Positions 43,910 to 52,235 of a stretch of DNA of 64,000 nucleotides are shown here, piece after piece (the first letter of the stretch is position 1; each line of letters begins with the position of its first letter). The DNA lies in NCBI GenBank assembly GCA_038528385.1, contig JBCBET010000007.1, positions 108,066-172,065 on the forward strand, given 5' to 3'. Source of the DNA: Shimia_B sp038528385 (lineage in GTDB: Bacteria > Pseudomonadota > Alphaproteobacteria > Rhodobacterales > Rhodobacteraceae). The translations under genes were made by a program, and so were the position numbers. The notes under the pieces were generated by a model. That model made no database searches. It was not told where the DNA came from and was given only the letters and a program-made list of their open reading frames with translations.

Positions 43910-45107
43910 GGGTGGTGTCCTTGGCGAAAGTCTGGGGCAAAGCGGCGGTGATGGCATCGGTGACAGCGGGCGCGAAGAGGTGGTCGGGCATGACCCTGAG
44001 CGCGACCTGCGGGGAGAGCTTGGTTTTGACCGCGCTCAGGAACGTCTCGCGCAGTTCCACATCTTCGATGGCCCCTCCAGGCCGGTCCTGGTGAGAAAAC
44101 CCTCCCATTGGCACGATGAGCGTCTGCGGCGCGGTGAGCGCATTCAAAGCCTTCGAAAGCGCGGTGGCCACCTCGTACATCTCTCCATGGGTGAGCTTGG
44201 CGTGGGTGAACAGCCCCGAATGCTCGTAATGCGGCCGGTCGAGGTAGTGGGGCGGCACCAGACGCTTTTCACCGAGGCCCACGAAATTGAGCCCGCCCGG
44301 CAATGTGACGCGCGGGATTTCGGCACCGGCGCTGAAACGGCTGGGCATGTCGACATGGGCGCCGATGACTTTGATCCGTGTCATCTCGTGAGGTGTGAGG
44401 TCGATGATGGTGTGAAACGCGCCTCGCTCAGCGAAGCGTGCGAAGGCCGCGCCGCCGTAGCCGTTCGCGTGAAACACCGTGGCTTCCTGCCGGTGAGCGC
44501 GGATGCGTTCGACGAGGGGAGACACAGCGCCGTCCGTGGCGCCGAGCGCCGTCACACCCACGGAGGGCATAGCCACGCAGGACGCCGCCTTTCGGCGCGT
44601 GGCGCAGAGCCCGGCCGTCATGGCGGCGGCGTTTTCGAGCACCTCCCGGAGCGTCGCGTTCAACCCGCACATGTCCATCAGCGTGGGCACGAGCACGATG
44701 GAATTGTCAGCGATGGCCACGCGCGGATCGAAGGGGAGGGTCGTCACGAGGAGCTTCGGGAAGGTGATGGGAAGGGCGCGCATCGCGCGCAGGATGATCT
44801 CGCCTCCGGTGCCGCCGCCAAGGCCCACGACCGCGTGGGCGGGCTCTCGCATGGCGCGCGTCAGGCCCTCGATCGCCTTGTCCACAGCGCGGTCCATGGC
44901 CTGGAGCTTGCCCTCCCCGCTCAGCACCGCGCCCTCGGTGATGAGCGAGATGTCGAAAGCCGACCAGGTCACGCCGTGAAAATCCAACCTTTCCTCGAAA
45001 TACCGTAGCTCCTCCTCCTTCGTGGAGAACGTGGCGAGCAGAAGGACATGGGGTTTGCCGCTCTCGGGCCTCGGCGCCTCACCTGATATCAGGCGAGGCG
45101 GCTTCAT
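43902..45107 (-). CDS. UPF0261 (Tm-1-like ATP-binding) protein
   Basis: A 401-residue protein of the UPF0261 family, related to the plant resistance protein Tm-1. Typical features are VLLLATFSTKEEELRYFEER, VGLGGGTGGEIILRAMRALP, TTLPFDPRVAIADNSIVLVP and VFHANGYGGAAFARFAERGA. No enzymatic role is established. Here it is embedded between an ABC sugar importer and a class II aldolase, overlapping both neighbours, which suggests a step in the same catabolic route. Confidence 0.88.
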   Translation of the reverse strand: MKPPRLISGEAPRPESGKPHVLLLATFSTKEEELRYFEERLDFHGVTWSAFDISLITEGAVLSGEGKLQAMDRAVDKAIEGLTRAMREPAHAVVGLGGGTGGEIILRAMRALPITFPKLLVTTLPFDPRVAIADNSIVLVPTLMDMCGLNATLREVLENAAAMTAGLCATRRKAASCVAMPSVGVTALGATDGAVSPLVERIRAHRQEATVFHANGYGGAAFARFAERGAFHTIIDLTPHEMTRIKVIGAHVDMPSRFSAGAEIPRVTLPGGLNFVGLGEKRLVPPHYLDRPHYEHSGLFTHAKLTHGEMYEVATALSKALNALTAPQTLIVPMGGFSHQDRPGGAIEDVELRETFLSAVKTKLSPQVALRVMPDHLFAPAVTDAITAALPQTFAKDTTHA

Positions 45108-46039
45108 CCCTTTACGGCGCCTGCCGTCATGCCCGTGATGATCTGACGCGATGCGAAGAGCGTGAAAAGTATCGGCGGTATCGCCAGCAGCATTCCAGTG
45201 GCGAAGATGGTGCCAAGCCCGTCGAATTCGCTCGCGTTGTTCACGATGAGGATCGGCACCGTCATCGTATCCCGGTCGGCGAGCGCGGAGGCGAGAAGGT
45301 ACTCATTCCATGCGATGCGGAACGTGAAGATCGAGGCCGCCGCGAGCCCAGGTTTGATTAGGGGGAGCACGACGATGAAAAACGTCTGGAAGGGCCCCGC
45401 CCCGTCCACCCGTGCGGCTTCCTCGAGCGAGCGCGGAACCTGGACGATGAAGCTCTGCAAAATCCAGATCACGAAGGGCAGGTTCATCGCGACGTAGATC
45501 AGGATGATCCCCGAATGCGTCCCCGCGAGGCACACATCGCCGCGCCCGCCGAAGGTGTCGCGGATCCACGCGCCAAGGCCGTAATCGTTGTCGAGGCAGA
45601 AGGCATTGTTCCAGAGACCGAAGACCGGCACGAGCAGCACCGCAGGGGGGATCATCCGCACCGCGAGCGTCGACAGAGATAGCGTATCGCGTCCCATGAA
45701 CTTGAACCGCACGAGCGCATAGGCGGCCATGCAGCCGAAGACGAGCGTGAGAGCCGTGGAGATCAGCCCGATCACGAGAGAGTTGATGAACGCGCCCCCG
45801 AAGCGGATCTGGCAAAAGCGCAGATGATCCGGCTCGTACCAGAGAATATCGCACAGAGCGGTCTCGTAGTTCTGGAGCGTGGGCATGAAAATCAGCCCGC
45901 CCGCCCCGCTGGTGATGTCCACGTCGAGCTTCAGGGAGTTCGCCAGCAGCAGCACGACTGGCCCCACCGACATGAAAATGAGCACCACGAGGAGGGCGTA
46001 GTAGGCCGGGTTCTGACGCTCATGGGTTGTGTCGGCCAT
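45104..46039 (-). CDS. Sugar ABC transporter permease (MalG type)
   Basis: A 311-residue inner-membrane permease with six hydrophobic segments and the EAA loop EEAARVDGAGPFQTFFIVVLPL (shown as EEAARVDGAG then PFQTFFIVVLPLIKPGL) that docks the ATPase. It ends FASRQIITGMTAGAVKG, the usual MalG-type tail. It pairs with the MalF-type permease immediately upstream. Confidence 0.93.
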   Translation of the reverse strand: MADTTHERQNPAYYALLVVLIFMSVGPVVLLLANSLKLDVDITSGAGGLIFMPTLQNYETALCDILWYEPDHLRFCQIRFGGAFINSLVIGLISTALTLVFGCMAAYALVRFKFMGRDTLSLSTLAVRMIPPAVLLVPVFGLWNNAFCLDNDYGLGAWIRDTFGGRGDVCLAGTHSGIILIYVAMNLPFVIWILQSFIVQVPRSLEEAARVDGAGPFQTFFIVVLPLIKPGLAAASIFTFRIAWNEYLLASALADRDTMTVPILIVNNASEFDGLGTIFATGMLLAIPPILFTLFASRQIITGMTAGAVKG

Positions 46040-46042
46040 GGC

Positions 46043-47020
46043 TCAGCCCTCCTCCTCGGCGGCAAATCGCAGGCGACGCGCGCGCGCTTCTTGCCAACGG
46101 GTGAAGGCGAACATGCCGAGCGTCAGAACCATGAGCAGCATGAGGAGGTAGTTCGACATCGCGGCCGCTTCGCCGAGTTCCCGGAACTCGCGGGCCGTGC
46201 GGGCGATGCGAAGCGCAAGGATCTCCGTCGAAAGACCGGGTCCGCCGCCCGTGAGGACGAGGATCACCTCGAGAACCTTGAACGCATCGATGAGGCGCAA
46301 AAGCATCGTCACGATGAGAACGGGCATCATCAGCGGCAACTTGATGTGGATGACCTGCTGCCAGCCGGTGGCCCCATCGATCCGTGCGGCTTCGAGCGCC
46401 GAGCGCGGAAGCGACTGGAGCGCGGCGAGTGACAGGATGAAGATGAACGGCGTCCACTGCCAGATGTCGGCGATAATGACGGAAAGGAGCGGGTTCTGGC
46501 CGAGCCAGTTGACCGTTGGCAGGCCCACCGCCTCTAGGAAGCGATTGAACGTGCCGTAGGTCTGGTGAAACATGTAGCGCCAGACGAGCCCTACCACGAC
46601 CGGCGCGATCATCATCGGCAGGATGAACATCGTCCTGAGGACCGACATGCCGCGGATGTTGCGATCGAGAAGAAGCGCAAGGCCGACACCCAGCACCATC
46701 TCAACGGTCACGACCGTGAAGGCGAAAACGAGGGTAACCCAGAAGCTCGTATGGAACGCCGGGTCGAAAAGGAGCTTTGCGTAGTTCGCGAGCCCCACGA
46801 ACTCGGTCTCGGAGATGCTCTGACTAGGATCCCAGTCGCGGAAGCTTCCGTAGACCATGAAAGCGATCGGGTAAAAGAGTGCGAGTATCATCACGAAGGC
46901 CGCGGGCGCGATGAAGAGATAGGGCGTTGCACCGCCCATGCGCTCCGCCAGACGCGTGCGAAACGATGTTCGTGACGCCGGCGTGAGGGGGCGAACTTCC
47001 GAAGTCACTTGGCTTGCCAT
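46043..47020 (-). CDS. Sugar ABC transporter permease (MalF type)
   Basis: A 325-residue permease with an N-terminal extension, six hydrophobic segments (PYLFIAPAAFVMILALFYPI first) and the EAA loop SALEAARIDGATGWQQVIHI. It forms the heterodimer with the MalG-type permease encoded 3 bp downstream. A strong RNA hairpin lies between it and the upstream solute-binding-protein gene. Confidence 0.93.
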   Translation of the reverse strand: MASQVTSEVRPLTPASRTSFRTRLAERMGGATPYLFIAPAAFVMILALFYPIAFMVYGSFRDWDPSQSISETEFVGLANYAKLLFDPAFHTSFWVTLVFAFTVVTVEMVLGVGLALLLDRNIRGMSVLRTMFILPMMIAPVVVGLVWRYMFHQTYGTFNRFLEAVGLPTVNWLGQNPLLSVIIADIWQWTPFIFILSLAALQSLPRSALEAARIDGATGWQQVIHIKLPLMMPVLIVTMLLRLIDAFKVLEVILVLTGGGPGLSTEILALRIARTAREFRELGEAAAMSNYLLMLLMVLTLGMFAFTRWQEARARRLRFAAEEEG

Positions 47021-47059
47021 CCTAGGCGCCTTTTCGAAGCAGCGATGATCCTATGGGGT

Positions 47060-47088
47060 GACCCGCGCCGCATGGTGCGGCACGGGTC
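47060..47088 (-). ncRNA. Intergenic mRNA hairpin after the solute-binding-protein gene
   Basis: On the minus strand GACCCGTGCCGC and GCGGCGCGGGTC pair over 12 bp with a five-base loop, one pair being G-U. The same arms on the plus strand have a C-A mismatch, so the structure is better in the operon transcript. It lies 25 bases after the SBP stop and lacks a U-run, which fits a stability or partial-termination element setting SBP above permease expression. Confidence 0.55.
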
Positions 47089-47113
47089 GGGGAATGGAAG
47101 AAGGCTGCCGAGC

Positions 47114-48451
47114 CTACTGCCAGACGTAGTAACCCTCTTCCTCCATGAGGGCGCGGGTGCGTTCCGCCACGCCGTCCAGCGCTTCCTGGATGTCGAGGTC
47201 CTCGGTCAGCACCTGGCTCATCGTCGTGCCGATATCAGCGTTGATCCGACCCCACGCGGGGATGATCGGGCGCCAGTCGGGATCGGCATTCGCGAGCGCC
47301 TCACCGAAGGTCGCCGACCACGGGTACTTCGCGTTGAGCTCCGCGTTCTCGTACGTGGAGAAACGCGATGGGTTGCCGCCGGCCATGGCCGTGAGCAGAT
47401 CGCCCTCCTTGGAGGTGAGCCACTGCATGAGCAGGAACGCCGCTTCCTTGTTCTCCCCGTTGGACGGGATGGCGATGCCGAACCCGCCTGTCTGAGACGC
47501 CGCCCGTACACCCACGGGATGCGCCGCCCAGCCGACATTGCCCGCAACGGTCGAGCGGCTCTCATCCTCGAAGGTCGCAGCGAAGGCGATGGAATCGAGG
47601 AACATGGCCGCCTGCCCCTGTGCGAAGGCGTTGGCCGCTTCCGCCGGACCAAAGGCCGATGAACCCTCGGGCCCGCAATCGACGATCTGCTTCAGCGCCT
47701 CGGCGGCTTCCACGCCCGCCGCGTTGTTGATGATCGGGTTCCAGGCCTCGTCAAAGACGCGGCCGCCCAAGGGCGCGAGATGGAGGAGGAACGCGTGGCT
47801 CGCCTGATGGCCCGACGCGGCGCGAGAGGCGACACCGCCCATGCCGGGCTCAAGCTCTGGGATCTGGCAGGCGAGCGTCAGAAGCTCGTCGTAGGTCTCC
47901 GGCACCTCCAGGCCGTGCTTCTCGAAGATGTCCGTCCGGTAGTAGAGGACGGACGTCTCGGACCCGTAAGGGATCCCGAAGAGCGAGCCGGTCGGCCCGG
48001 GGAGATACCCCTTTTCTCCGCCGGCCACGCCGATATTTTGCACATAGCCATCAATGAGGTCTTCAGGATCGTAGTTCGGGTCCGCCAGCGCCGGATTCAT
48101 GAAGTAGCGCGCGAGATTGTCGATCTGATCGGCAAAGACGTAATCGGCCTTGGAGAAGACCACGAAGGCGATGAGGTCATAGGCGCCTTCGTCGAGCGCG
48201 AGCTCGAGCGTTTGCCGCTCGCGCATGTCGAGATAGGGCAGCATGTCCACCTCCACCTCGATGCCGGTCTGCGCGGTGAATTCGGGCAGGACCTCCATGA
48301 CCGCATTGTAGTGCGGATGGGACGGGAAGTTCACGATGAGCGTGGTGCCTTCAAAGGGCGCGTAGGGGTTGCCGGCATGGGCGTCGGCGAGGGCCATGCC
48401 CCCGGCGGTCAACCCCGCCAGCAGAGTCGTCGTCGTAAGGTATTTCAGCAT
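47114..48451 (-). CDS. Sugar ABC transporter solute-binding protein
   Basis: A 445-residue periplasmic binding protein of the extracellular solute-binding family 1. The signal peptide is TTTTLLAGLTAGGMALADAHA. The mature part has a typical lobe start (TTLIVNFPSHPHYNAVMEVL), FGIPYGSETSVLYYRTDIFE and a hinge-proximal AAFLLMQWLTSKEGDLLTA. Ligand not deducible, but family and operon point to a carbohydrate. It follows the ATPase gene. Confidence 0.93.
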   Translation of the reverse strand: MLKYLTTTTLLAGLTAGGMALADAHAGNPYAPFEGTTLIVNFPSHPHYNAVMEVLPEFTAQTGIEVEVDMLPYLDMRERQTLELALDEGAYDLIAFVVFSKADYVFADQIDNLARYFMNPALADPNYDPEDLIDGYVQNIGVAGGEKGYLPGPTGSLFGIPYGSETSVLYYRTDIFEKHGLEVPETYDELLTLACQIPELEPGMGGVASRAASGHQASHAFLLHLAPLGGRVFDEAWNPIINNAAGVEAAEALKQIVDCGPEGSSAFGPAEAANAFAQGQAAMFLDSIAFAATFEDESRSTVAGNVGWAAHPVGVRAASQTGGFGIAIPSNGENKEAAFLLMQWLTSKEGDLLTAMAGGNPSRFSTYENAELNAKYPWSATFGEALANADPDWRPIIPAWGRINADIGTTMSQVLTEDLDIQEALDGVAERTRALMEEEGYYVWQ

Positions 48452-48484
48452 CTCTTTCCTCCCAAATGCTGTGTGCCGAGCGTT

Positions 48485-49570
48485 TTAGAGCGCCCGTTCT
48501 GATGTCGCGTCGAAGAGGTGCAGCCCTTCGGACCGCACTGCAAATCGTAAGGTCTTTCCAAGCGCTATCGGCGTCTCCGATTTCACCTCCACGGTGACGC
48601 GCGCGCCGCCGCAATCACAGATCAATACGGATTGCGCGCCCACATATTCGGCCACCACGACACTCAGATCGATGGATTGGCCGTCGGGCGCCGCGTCGTT
48701 GAATTCGAGATCCGAGGGGCGGATGCCCAGCGTGACCTTGGCCGACGTTGCGGCCTTTGCCCGCTTTGCCAGCGCAGCGGGCAGCGTGATGGCAAATCCC
48801 TCGCCCCGCGCCTGAAGCCCGCCTTCATCGACAAGCGAGGCTTCCAGGAAGTTCATGGGCGGAGAGCCGAGAAAACCGGCCACGAAACGGTTCGCGGGAT
48901 GTTTGAACAGCTCTTCGGGCGAACCCTGCTGCTGGATATGGCCGCCGTGCATGACCACGATCCGGTCCGCGAGGGTCATGGCCTCGATCTGATCGTGGGT
49001 GACGTAGATCATGTTCTTCTGGACGCGCTGGCTCATGAGCGCGAGCTCGGCCCGCATCTGACCGCGAAGCTTGGCGTCGAGGTTAGAAAGCGGCTCGTCG
49101 AAAAGAAAAGTGCCCGCATCACGGCAAAGCGCCCGCCCCATGGCGACGCGCTGCCGCTGCCCGCCCGAAAGCTCCCCGGGTTTTCGGTCGAGGAAGTCGC
49201 TGAGGCCGAGTATCTCAGCGGTTTCGCGCACCTTTTTGTCGATTTCGGCCTGCGGTCGTTTCTGGAGTCGCAAGCTGAACGACATGTTCCGGGCCACGTT
49301 CATGTGGGGGTAAAGCGCGTAATCCTGGAAGACCATCGCGATGTCGCGATCCTTCGGGTCGAGCGCCTTTACCGACGCGCCGCCCATCAGGATGTCGCCG
49401 TCCGAAACGCTTTCGAGACCGGCGAGGATCCTGAGCGTCGTCGATTTTCCGCAGCCCGAGGGGCCCACGAGAACCGTGAACTCATTTTCGGCCATGTCGA
49501 GGTCGATCCCGTGAAGCACCTCAACGGGGCCGTAGCGCTTGACCAATCGTTCCAACTTGATCGCAGGCAT
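48485..49570 (-). CDS. Sugar ABC transporter ATP-binding protein (UgpC/MalK type)
   Basis: A 361-residue ATPase: Walker A GPSGCGKSTT, Q-loop VFQDYALYPHMNV, signature LSGGQRQRVAMGRAL, Walker B TFLFDEPLSNLD and H-loop YVTHDQIEAM, then a C-terminal TOBE/OB domain. The ATG at 49570 with GGGGGA upstream is used rather than the longer frame to 49639, which contains the operator. It heads the operon ATPase-SBP-permeases-UPF0261-aldolase. Confidence 0.93.
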   Translation of the reverse strand: MPAIKLERLVKRYGPVEVLHGIDLDMAENEFTVLVGPSGCGKSTTLRILAGLESVSDGDILMGGASVKALDPKDRDIAMVFQDYALYPHMNVARNMSFSLRLQKRPQAEIDKKVRETAEILGLSDFLDRKPGELSGGQRQRVAMGRALCRDAGTFLFDEPLSNLDAKLRGQMRAELALMSQRVQKNMIYVTHDQIEAMTLADRIVVMHGGHIQQQGSPEELFKHPANRFVAGFLGSPPMNFLEASLVDEGGLQARGEGFAITLPAALAKRAKAATSAKVTLGIRPSDLEFNDAAPDGQSIDLSVVVAEYVGAQSVLICDCGGARVTVEVKSETPIALGKTLRFAVRSEGLHLFDATSERAL

Positions 49571-49598
49571 CGATTCCCCCGTCCGGCCTGTAAGAGTA

Positions 49599-49612
49599 TT
49601 GTGTGTACAAAA
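49599..49612. promoter_or_regulatory. Probable GntR operator in the gntR-ABC divergent region
   Basis: TTGTGTGTACAAAA agrees at 12 of 14 positions with the perfect palindrome at 50378. It lies 28 bp before the ATPase ATG and 72 bp before the gntR ATG, so one site could control both directions. Confidence 0.6.
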
Positions 49613-49684
49613 CCACAAGTAAATATCCAAATTTGCCACATAGTGGGAGATCTGCTACCGCTGTCGCAAGAATTAGAGGTGACC

Positions 49685-50338
49685 ATGGCTGATCCCACGT
49701 CTCGAGGAACAAGCACCCAACGTATCGAGGCGGCGCTGCGCGACGACATCGCAGCAGGCGTGCTTGCGCCCGGCGAGCGGCTCGACGAGGTCTCGCTGTC
49801 CGAGCGTTTCGGCGTCTCTCGCACCCCCATTCGAGAAGTCCTGACGCGGCTCACGGCCCAGGGCATTCTGGTACCCGGCGTGAAACGCGGCGTGCGCGTG
49901 GCGCAGTATTCCCGGGAGGAACTCGCGCAAGTCTTTGAGGCAATGCACGAAATCGAAGCTGCCTGCGCACGTGTTGCGTCGCAAAGGCTCTCACTCCTGA
50001 GCCGCGCGGAGATAGAAGCCGCGCAGGAGGTGTGCATGACCGCTGCCAAAAGCGGCAACCGGCAGGCCTATCTTAGGGCCAACGAGGCTTTTCACGACGC
50101 CATCTACCGTGCCACCGGCAACCCATATCTCGCCGGCATAGCCGCGGAATTCCGGCACCGAACCGGTCCCTTCCGCGCCAAGAAGTTCGCCTCCGAGGCC
50201 GATCTCGTGGCGTCGGCGCATGCGCATATTGACCTGATCCAGAGCATCTTTTCCGAGGACTCCCGCGCGGCCTCCGACGGCATGCGTGCCCACATGACGG
50301 CAGCGTTTCTGCAAACTCTTGCAGCGAACACCGCCTAG
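49685..50338 (+). CDS. GntR-family regulator with FCD domain
   Basis: A 217-residue repressor of the FadR subfamily. The N-terminal winged helix has IEAALRDDIAAGVLAPGERL and SERFGVSRTPIREVLTRLTA. The C-terminal all-helical FCD domain has FEAMHEIEAACARVASQRLS and metal-binding candidates in AFHDAIYRATGNP, HAHIDLIQ and MRAHM. AGAGGTGA precedes the ATG. It is divergent from the ABC importer and upstream of the lactonase-aldolase-kinase genes. It probably binds the TTTTGTATACAAAA-type sites and is released by a pathway intermediate. Confidence 0.9.
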   Translation: MADPTSRGTSTQRIEAALRDDIAAGVLAPGERLDEVSLSERFGVSRTPIREVLTRLTAQGILVPGVKRGVRVAQYSREELAQVFEAMHEIEAACARVASQRLSLLSRAEIEAAQEVCMTAAKSGNRQAYLRANEAFHDAIYRATGNPYLAGIAAEFRHRTGPFRAKKFASEADLVASAHAHIDLIQSIFSEDSRAASDGMRAHMTAAFLQTLAANTA

Positions 50339-50377
50339 ACGCGCGGAATCTCCTTGCGCCAGAATGCGAAAGGGTAG

Positions 50378-50391
50378 TTTTGTATACAAAA
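50378..50391. promoter_or_regulatory. Perfect 14-bp palindromic GntR-type operator
   Basis: TTTTGTATACAAAA is a perfect palindrome and fits the FadR-subfamily pattern TNGTNNACNA. It ends 23 bp before the MBL-fold hydrolase ATG, where a bound repressor would block transcription. An ATG at 50391 overlaps it and is therefore not taken as the start. Confidence 0.65.
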
Positions 50392-50414
50392 TGACTCACG
50401 CAGGGAGAGCCCCC

Positions 50415-51350
50415 ATGGGCGTCCAAGAGACGAAGATCTACCCCATCAATACCGGTTGGCTTGAGGCCGACCTCGGCACCTACACCTTCTGGAAGGGCCC
50501 CGCGGGCAAGAAGTTCTGGAACCCGGTCTACTGTCACTACGTGGATACCGGCGATATGAAGATCCTCGTGGATACGGGTCTCTGCGACGAGGAACGGGCC
50601 ACCAAGTACCACCACAAGTGCCAAAAGCGCGGATGCCTTCAGGTCCACGAGCATCTCGAACAGAGGCTTGGCGTGCATCCCGACGAGATCGACGCAATCG
50701 TCTTCACTCATCTGCACTGGGATCACGTGCAGAACATGAAGCTATTCAGAAACGCCCGATACATCGCGCCGAAAGCCGAGATCGAAATGGCCTACAACCC
50801 GCTCCCGCTCTACTACCGCACCTACGAGAGCGGGTACCTCGGCATCGAGCCCGCCTATGCCGGGTGCGTGTTCGAGGCGGTGGCGGACGAATGCGAGGTG
50901 CTCCCGGGTATCACGATGTTCCACTCGCCTGGCCATTCCGTCGGTCACATGGCCGTCACGGTGGCGACCTCGGCGGGCGACATCGTGCTCGCCGGCGACG
51001 CGATCTTCCAGGAACGGAACCTCGAACCCTGCGCCGCCGAAGGCTGGCGGTACTGGGTGCCGGCGCGGTTCGTGAACAGCTACGAGGGCTGGAAGTCCGT
51101 CGAAGAACTCGACAAGCGCGCCGACGTGATCCTCCCCTGCCACGACGAGACTGCCAACGCGCGATCCGACGTCTTCCCCTACGACGGCATGCCGCTGCGC
51201 AAGCGGCGTCAGTTCATCCCCGGCTTCCAATTCTACTTTGGAGACATGCCGCACGGCGCAGCAGCCAGGGCCGCGGCGCCCATGCCGGCCGAGGAGGTCG
51301 AGGCCTACCTAGCCTCCCTCACAGATCCGAAGGACATGGCCGAGGCTTGA
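50415..51350 (+). CDS. MBL-fold hydrolase, N-acyl homoserine lactonase-like
   Basis: A 311-residue metallo-beta-lactamase-fold enzyme of the AHL-lactonase-like group. The metal-binding motif is FTHLHWDHVQN (HxHxDH), with further ligands in HSPGHSVGHM, VLAGDAIF and PCHD. No signal peptide is seen. Since it lies in a sugar-catabolic operon behind a GntR operator, a sugar-lactone substrate is at least as likely as a quorum signal. The ATG at 50415 has GGGAGA upstream. It abuts the next gene (TGA then ATG). Confidence 0.82.
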   Translation: MGVQETKIYPINTGWLEADLGTYTFWKGPAGKKFWNPVYCHYVDTGDMKILVDTGLCDEERATKYHHKCQKRGCLQVHEHLEQRLGVHPDEIDAIVFTHLHWDHVQNMKLFRNARYIAPKAEIEMAYNPLPLYYRTYESGYLGIEPAYAGCVFEAVADECEVLPGITMFHSPGHSVGHMAVTVATSAGDIVLAGDAIFQERNLEPCAAEGWRYWVPARFVNSYEGWKSVEELDKRADVILPCHDETANARSDVFPYDGMPLRKRRQFIPGFQFYFGDMPHGAAARAAAPMPAEEVEAYLASLTDPKDMAEA

Positions 51351-52235
51351 ATGGTGATCGAGGAGCCCGCCTCACTCTTAGCCGTTGCACGCAGGTATGA
51401 CGCCGTCGTGCTCGACCAATGGGGTGTGCTCCATGACGGAACCGCGCCCTATCCGGGTGCTGTCGAGGCGCTGGAGGCATTGGCCCGCGCCGGTGTTCGC
51501 CTCGCGGTTCTGTCGAATTCGGGAAAGCGCGCCGCTCCGAATGCGGAGCGGATCGCACGTATAGGCTTTCCGTCAGAGCTCTTCGAGACGGTAATGACGA
51601 GCGGTGAAGCCCTTTGGCAGGACCTGGCCACGGGCCGCGTCGCGGCGTCGGTACTTTATCCCATCGAACGGGCGCGCGGAGATGCGGAGGACTGGGTCTC
51701 GGGCTCCGGCGCGAGGCTTGTGAGCGAGCTTGCCGAGGCGGACGCCATCCTGCTGATGGGGGTGCCGGACGATGCCCGCCCGGCGGAGTTCGAGGAGGTC
51801 ATGGCAGAGGCGTTTAAGTGCGAACTTACCGTCCTTTGCACCAACCCCGACCGCGCATCGCCCCGGGCGGGGGGGCGCCTCGTGATGTCGCCTGGCCAAC
51901 TCGCCCATGACCAACGGGCGCGCGGCGGCAAGGTCGCGTTTTACGGCAAGCCTTACGGCCAAGTCTTCGACGCGGTGGCGCGCGCCTTGGGCACCGAGAA
52001 CGGAAAGCTTCTTATGGTGGGGGACAGCCTGGAGCACGACATCGCGGGCGCGAACGGCGCGGGCTGGGACAGTCTTTTCGTTCGCGGAGGGCTCCACGCC
52101 GAGGCTTTCACCGGATCGGACGCCCCGTTGGCGCGCCTCGAGCGCTTGATCGTCGAGGAGACCGCTCCGCGCCCGACCTACACGCTCCATTCGCTCGGCC
52201 AGCTCAGCGAGTTGCACGACGAGACCGCACAATGA
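51351..52235 (+). CDS. Class IIA HAD phosphatase (TIGR01459-like)
   Basis: A 294-residue HAD-superfamily phosphatase. Motif I is VLDQWGVLHDG (catalytic Asp22 with the unusual Q-W spacing of the TIGR01459 group), motif II is LAVLSNSGKRA, and motifs III/IV are YGKPYGQVFD and MVGDSLEHDIAGANGAG. It probably removes phosphate from a small sugar phosphate or sugar acid. It starts right at the MBL gene stop and overlaps the next gene. Confidence 0.85.
   Translation: MVIEEPASLLAVARRYDAVVLDQWGVLHDGTAPYPGAVEALEALARAGVRLAVLSNSGKRAAPNAERIARIGFPSELFETVMTSGEALWQDLATGRVAASVLYPIERARGDAEDWVSGSGARLVSELAEADAILLMGVPDDARPAEFEEVMAEAFKCELTVLCTNPDRASPRAGGRLVMSPGQLAHDQRARGGKVAFYGKPYGQVFDAVARALGTENGKLLMVGDSLEHDIAGANGAGWDSLFVRGGLHAEAFTGSDAPLARLERLIVEETAPRPTYTLHSLGQLSELHDETAQ

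Noticed and set aside
48632..49684. Apparent 350-residue N-terminal extension of the GntR regulator
   Set aside because: It runs antisense through the ABC ATPase gene. The HTH domain and a good ribosome-binding site start at 49685.
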